From NCBI GenBank assembly GCA_033964015.1, contig CM066920.1, positions 7,407,912 to 7,471,911 on the forward strand: a DNA stretch of 64,000 nucleotides, given 5' to 3'. This stretch comes from Scolanthus callimorphus (Eukaryota; Cnidaria; Anthozoa; Actiniaria; Edwardsiidae). Below the pieces are notes generated by a model that saw only the letters and a program-made list of their open reading frames with translations, made no database searches and was not told the origin of the DNA. Each line of letters begins with the position of its first letter. The stretch's first letter is position 1. Below, piece by piece: positions 59,166 to 64,000 of this stretch. The translations under genes were made by a program, and so were the position numbers.

Positions 59166-59321
59166 TAAGGCCTACGGCAAACGTCGTCCCAGGATCGCGC
59201 CGTTCTAATCCAAAACAATATAATTTTTTCTATTATAAAGTCTAATGAAGTGGCATCCTTTGAAAAAGGAAAGTTCGTCAGAAGAAGTTCGACTGAAGTT
59301 CGATGTTTGCCGTAGGCCTTA
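59166..59321. mobile_element. 156-bp MITE AGGCCTACGGCAAAC
   Basis: TA-AGGCCTACGGCAAACGTCG at the left is mirrored by CGATGTTTGCCGTAGGCCT-TA at the right, one mismatch. TA duplication again. Confidence 0.82.
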
Positions 59322-62300
59322 GTTTTCAATGCCGGTTTATAAACCTTAAACGTTCATTTTGAAGATAATAATAAGATGTCCATCATAACATCATTGACAA
59401 GGATGCAAATTGGACTAGCTTTTATTTGTTCGCCCTTCCTTTATGCCATTTCACGAAAGACGCTCTATTACAAGACGCCTTATATAGAACTTCTTTGGAA
59501 TATCCTTAGTGGTGTTGCTCATTAACACAGACTCATTAGCTAGAATAAAGTAAAGCAAACAACTCAACAATCACATTGGAATTTAAAAACTGAATGCGCC
59601 TTTAAACAAATGCCGTAACAAACTGTTTTACAACCTTGACTCGATAACATCGCACCGTTTAGGTATTCTAGATAGAAATGTGTGTATTGATGAGCAGTAT
59701 TCACTTATTGGAGCAACTGTTCAAATACTGTTATACAAACGGCGGAGGTCATTTTTTTCATACAATAAAGTATGAAATGAACAATGTACTTATCTACACA
59801 AATGCAAATACAAGTGAATTGAATATTTGATATGTAAATATATGCTATTCAGTATAGAATGCTTTATGCCTCTAGAACGGTACTCTTTATCGGATGACAT
59901 TGGCGAAATGTAGCGTTCAGCGTTTTCTATTGTAATTGAACAAGTACTGACTGTTACAAAGCTGGGGCGGAATCTTACGTGGGAATTACTCTTACTTGCG
60001 TCAAACTGGCTTCTTTAAATATATGCAAGGCAAGTACTCATATGTGCCCTGTATTTCCAGTCAAAAGTGACTCTTTTATCAAGTCAAATTCCAAGAACAC
60101 TTGTTTCAGGCAAATTTGAAACAGGTTTTATTTCAGTAAAAAAACCCGAGACCTTCCACATGGAAACTTGACGTTATATGAAAAGCAGGTGCTGGAAATG
60201 TGGTTGGAACGGATTCAGGTGCAGCGAAAGGCATATTTATGTAGCAAGAGAACACATTATTGTCGGTGTAATATTTATCGTGCTCAGGTAAACGTGTACA
60301 CAAGATATCAGTTGCTAAGCTATCGGCATGCCTGTGTAATGCGAGAGTTAAACTTGCGGCAGACACCAGACTGCTTTTTGCAGATTGAGGGACTTCAAAG
60401 TCATTTTCTAGACATGTCGGGTTTATGGCAAAAACAAAAGCTTTCCAGAGAGCCTTGTTTTCAAAAACAGCAGATGATATGACGTAAACTGAGATCAGTT
60501 ACTTTAATCAAGAATATATTTACATGTAGGGGGAGAGTAGGGAATTGTCCTAGCTCAGTTCTCTCCGATTTCTGATCAACGAGAGGTGCTCCGTGGTCAT
60601 CCCGTTTGCAAAATCCAGCAGATACCCACACTAATCCACATTTATCGTAGTCGTTCTGTGTTGGGATTGCAAACTTTGCTCCTCTAGTCAACAAAGAATA
60701 TTGTACAAAAGGCTGCAGTTTTGGAACAGGTTTACAATTACAATCTACCAAGCATATTTTTTTTTAACCAATTTTACAACTATGACGATTTTTTATCTCC
60801 CTGCATTTGGTTTTACTTTTATGTTTTCTTGAGTCTTCGCAAAAGTAGCCTCCGCACACAAATGTCACTTTTTCACACTCTTTCACGCATGTGCGGGGAA
60901 TGGCGTGAGTTTGGGTCGATCAAGTTTTTTGCACGAGTAAGCAAAAGTCAATTTATCAGCTCTACAACTTGCGCAAAATTACTTTTTTGTGGCCCTTTGA
61001 TAACTCATTTACGCAGCTATGATACTCTTCTCAAGTTTTCCTTTGAGAATTCGCTGGAAATCGTTTTATTTTCTATCAACATTTGAGCAAATGTTGTGTG
61101 TGGGATCACTGAATCGAGATGGAAATCATTTGTAAAAGCGCGCGTTGTTTTCGAAGCGAAAACTCTTTTACCGCATTCTTGTAAAACCAGTCATTGTGTG
61201 TCCACGATCCTGGACGAAGTTGACATCTGTGTCCAGAGGCCACTTCAAAACGCAGAGCAAGGAAGAAGTGGCCTCTGTTAGCAGGGAAGTTGTACGTCTA
61301 CAAACATATTGTACATTGAAGGAACAAGTTCTGCCCAGTCATATTTTCTGGCCATAAATAATTAGTACCTTTTTTCCCGATGTGCTAATGTTTTAAGATA
61401 TGTAGTCTACCACATTTCTCGCAAGTCAGTTTACATTCGAAATTGGCTTAAAAGGTGTGAATTTTCTCACGTTATAGTGTGAAGTGAAGCTACTTATCTA
61501 TCGCTCACGCCCACATACCATCACCACCTCCTCTGCGGTTAAAACTCTAACTGACCAAACTACCATTACTGTAATTGCATAACAAATTGGTCTACTTTGT
61601 ACCGCCGTATCGTTGATTGGAAAACGCCACATCAAAAAGGCGATTCTCCATTCTATATCTTAAGCAAGAAACTATAAACAATATTTTTAATCGGCTTTTG
61701 AAGATAAAAATCAAATCTTTTTTTAAGTGGTATTAGTAGGGAAACCTGGCCTAACCAACATAAACTACCAGTTGCCCAAGTTGTTTTTGTCATATATTCT
61801 AGTAAAGTTGGTAATTTTAGCAGCGCAAATATATGCAATTCAGTCCGCCATTAATCAGGGATTGCGATACGTTTTTCTTGAACTGACTTATTTTGTTTTA
61901 ATTATTGTTTAGTCGCATCTCATTCATGGTTTAAAATTATTCTTGTTTACAAGACCATCCGATGGCTGATAGTGAAGATCTATCTTTAGAAAGACTATGG
62001 TGGAACCGAAAACAATAATGGTGGCCAACAAAAGTCGAATTTTTGAAGACTGGAAATTCTCAACTAAAATTCCGTATTTCGATCTTCTAACAACTAAAGC
62101 AATGAGAAATGCTTTTTGGAATGAAGTTTTCACAGAAAGGAAGCATTCGAATTTCGTAGTGACTCTTTAACGATTAAAATGTTTTCTTTTTCTAAGCCTT
62201 GTGGGATTCGCGAAAGGTCCATAAATGATTTAAAATTAAGGGAATTATCTAACCTCAGGGTGGGAAACCAAAATTTGTCAACCAACTATTAGTTTCAGTC

Positions 62301-64000
62301 TCCATTTTTCGTACTGAACTGCGAGCATTTATGGTTTTACATCTTTAGTCGTCAGGGGAAATCTTAGGCTCAGTGGCTTACAGGTCGTGCGAACATTGTT
62401 CAGCACGCCCAGGACTGAAATTTATGTCCCCAAAATAGCAAGAAAAAGTGTGGTACAGACAAAAATAAAGTGTAGCCCAGCCTTATAGGGTTTTATACAG
62501 TTTAGAAGGAAATGTATAAGACACAAATATAGTACTTCCACAGGTTTTATACAGTTTTTTATACAGTTTAGATGGAAATATATAAACACAAATATCCCTT
62601 CCTTGTTGCAAGGGATCGGGTGTTACTGTTTCCGTATTATTTTGGTCTGGGGGGCGACATGCTAGCTCGTGCTCCCCAGAGAAAGTATGAAATTTTAAAA
62701 ATCTATTCCTATTCTCAGAAATTCCAAAAATAGAACCAAATACGAGGGTCATAAAATGCGGTAGGGCATCCTGCTTGCTTTCAAATCAGATGAAGCAAAA
62801 CAAAAATCCACATTCAAGATTTTTATCTTCTAGCCCATGGCGACAAATTGTTGTTACAAGTTAAAGCCCCTGTCACAGCTTTTAAACCATGAGCGCGGCC
62901 TCTTAAACTGCGGTATTTTTGAGAGGGTAGACCTTTTTCGAAAGTTGACGAAGAAGATAGTCTTCAGCTAAGCACATGGCCCGGATTTATTGCTTACGGA
63001 CCTTATGAAGGTTTTCCGAATGTAAATATCCTCCAATTTATCAGTAATTCAACGTCGCTAGTGCTATAAAAGCAATTAGACCAATTAGAAAATCTGACCC
63101 AAAGATTGATAGAGGATACTGTTGAGTCTTTACCGCAAAATGCAAAGAGTGAACCCTGTAGACGAAATAACTTCAGCTCTGCATGTGAGCACATGTCTAC
63201 ACGAAGAAGAGTTCAAGGCGTGCTGGTTCTACAATGATTCTTAAAACATAAGCTATAGGCATCTGCACGGAATCCCTGGGGATGATTTAGAAACGCAAGA
63301 TAAAAGAAACACTAATAGAAATTTGCTAACAAGTAATGACAACTGATCGTTGCGTAGTTTTGATATCTGGATGGCATGGGGCGTAGTGGTCTCCTGTCTG
63401 GGGTCCTAATCATCCTATTTCCATCGATAGCTCAAACGGCAGAACTGTCATGGTTGCTGGGCAACCAGTTTATACCTGGGAAGACTTGTTTTTAATAATA
63501 TACATCATTTGGTGGGGACAAAGAGGAACACATAACTCAGATTTAATCCCTGCTATTATAGACAAAAAGACAGAGTTGGCGCGATTAGTACTGGTTTACA
63601 AGAGTATCAAGGATCGGACGTGAATAACACAACGAAGCCCTCGAAAACGCAACACCATCGAGCTTATGATGCAGGTATCCTTGAGGCTCGCTTTGCTTTA
63701 GGTCTTCTATAACATAACATTCCACTAGAGACAGTACAGACAATGAATTCTCGAAAGAACCCTGTGGTTCAAGTTCATCATGCTTGCTAAAATTCTGAAC
63801 CGAAACAGTCACAAGTTTTCTTCCCAATTTGTAGCTCATTTAGTCTTAGTTTCTCTTTCCTCAACACAGCTCGTAATTTTTTGTTTTATATAAACAGAAA
63901 TCCTAGAACGATTGAAGAACAGGGACTAGCTGAGGGCCCTTTGTGTCTTACTGTCTAAAAAATAGACGAGCCACATGCGAATATTCAATCCATATATACA
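59322..64000. other. Gene-free right end
   Basis: AT-rich DNA with short overlapping frames on both strands and no recognisable domain. The one repeat I see is a duplicated block TTATACAGTTTAGAAGGAAA.. at about 62493-62530 and 62559-62595. A gene may begin or end beyond the right edge, but nothing here shows it. Confidence 0.5.

Overview
The window looks like nuclear DNA of an anthozoan cnidarian, most likely a stony coral. It is AT-rich, genes are split by introns, and intergenic and intronic space is full of short inverted-repeat (MITE-like) elements and satellites. The strongest pointer is a PaxB-type gene: a Pax2/5/8-class paired domain, an octapeptide and a complete homeodomain in one protein, as known from cnidarians and sponges. 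The species cannot be named from the sequence alone.

Layout, left to right: two satellites (1-849, a CCT/CAT-rich minisatellite; 1647-4064, a 34-bp satellite of about 71 copies); about 11.7 kb with no supportable gene; PaxB on + (15757-21896, seven coding exons); a 4.7 kb gap with one weak minus-strand ORF; a two-exon secreted precursor on + (26632-29834) carrying six C-x-x-[W/L]-x-C hexapeptides set among basic cleavage sites, the most novel object here; an inverted-repeat-rich gap; a one-exon small secreted protein (33567-33848); the F-box/Sec7 gene FBXO8 on + (35408-41049, six coding exons); a repeat-rich gap with a decayed non-LTR retrotransposon 5' fragment encoding a 2A-like peptide (43793-44517); a soluble guanylate cyclase on + (47619-56566, seven coding exons, one base missing in exon 5); and a gene-poor end with a 64-bp array, a 117-bp array and several MITEs.

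Exon joins were worked out by hand from splice sites and reading phase; every join in PaxB, FBXO8 and the precursor keeps frame, and the cyclase does so if one G is restored in a G-run. The genes do not form an operon or an obvious pathway. They are a developmental transcription factor, a probable neuropeptide precursor, a possible second secreted peptide, a ubiquitin-ligase/ARF adaptor and a nitric-oxide/cGMP sensor. At least two MITE-in-MITE nestings can be read directly, one of them with a perfect 7-bp target-site duplication and an empty-site copy elsewhere in the window.
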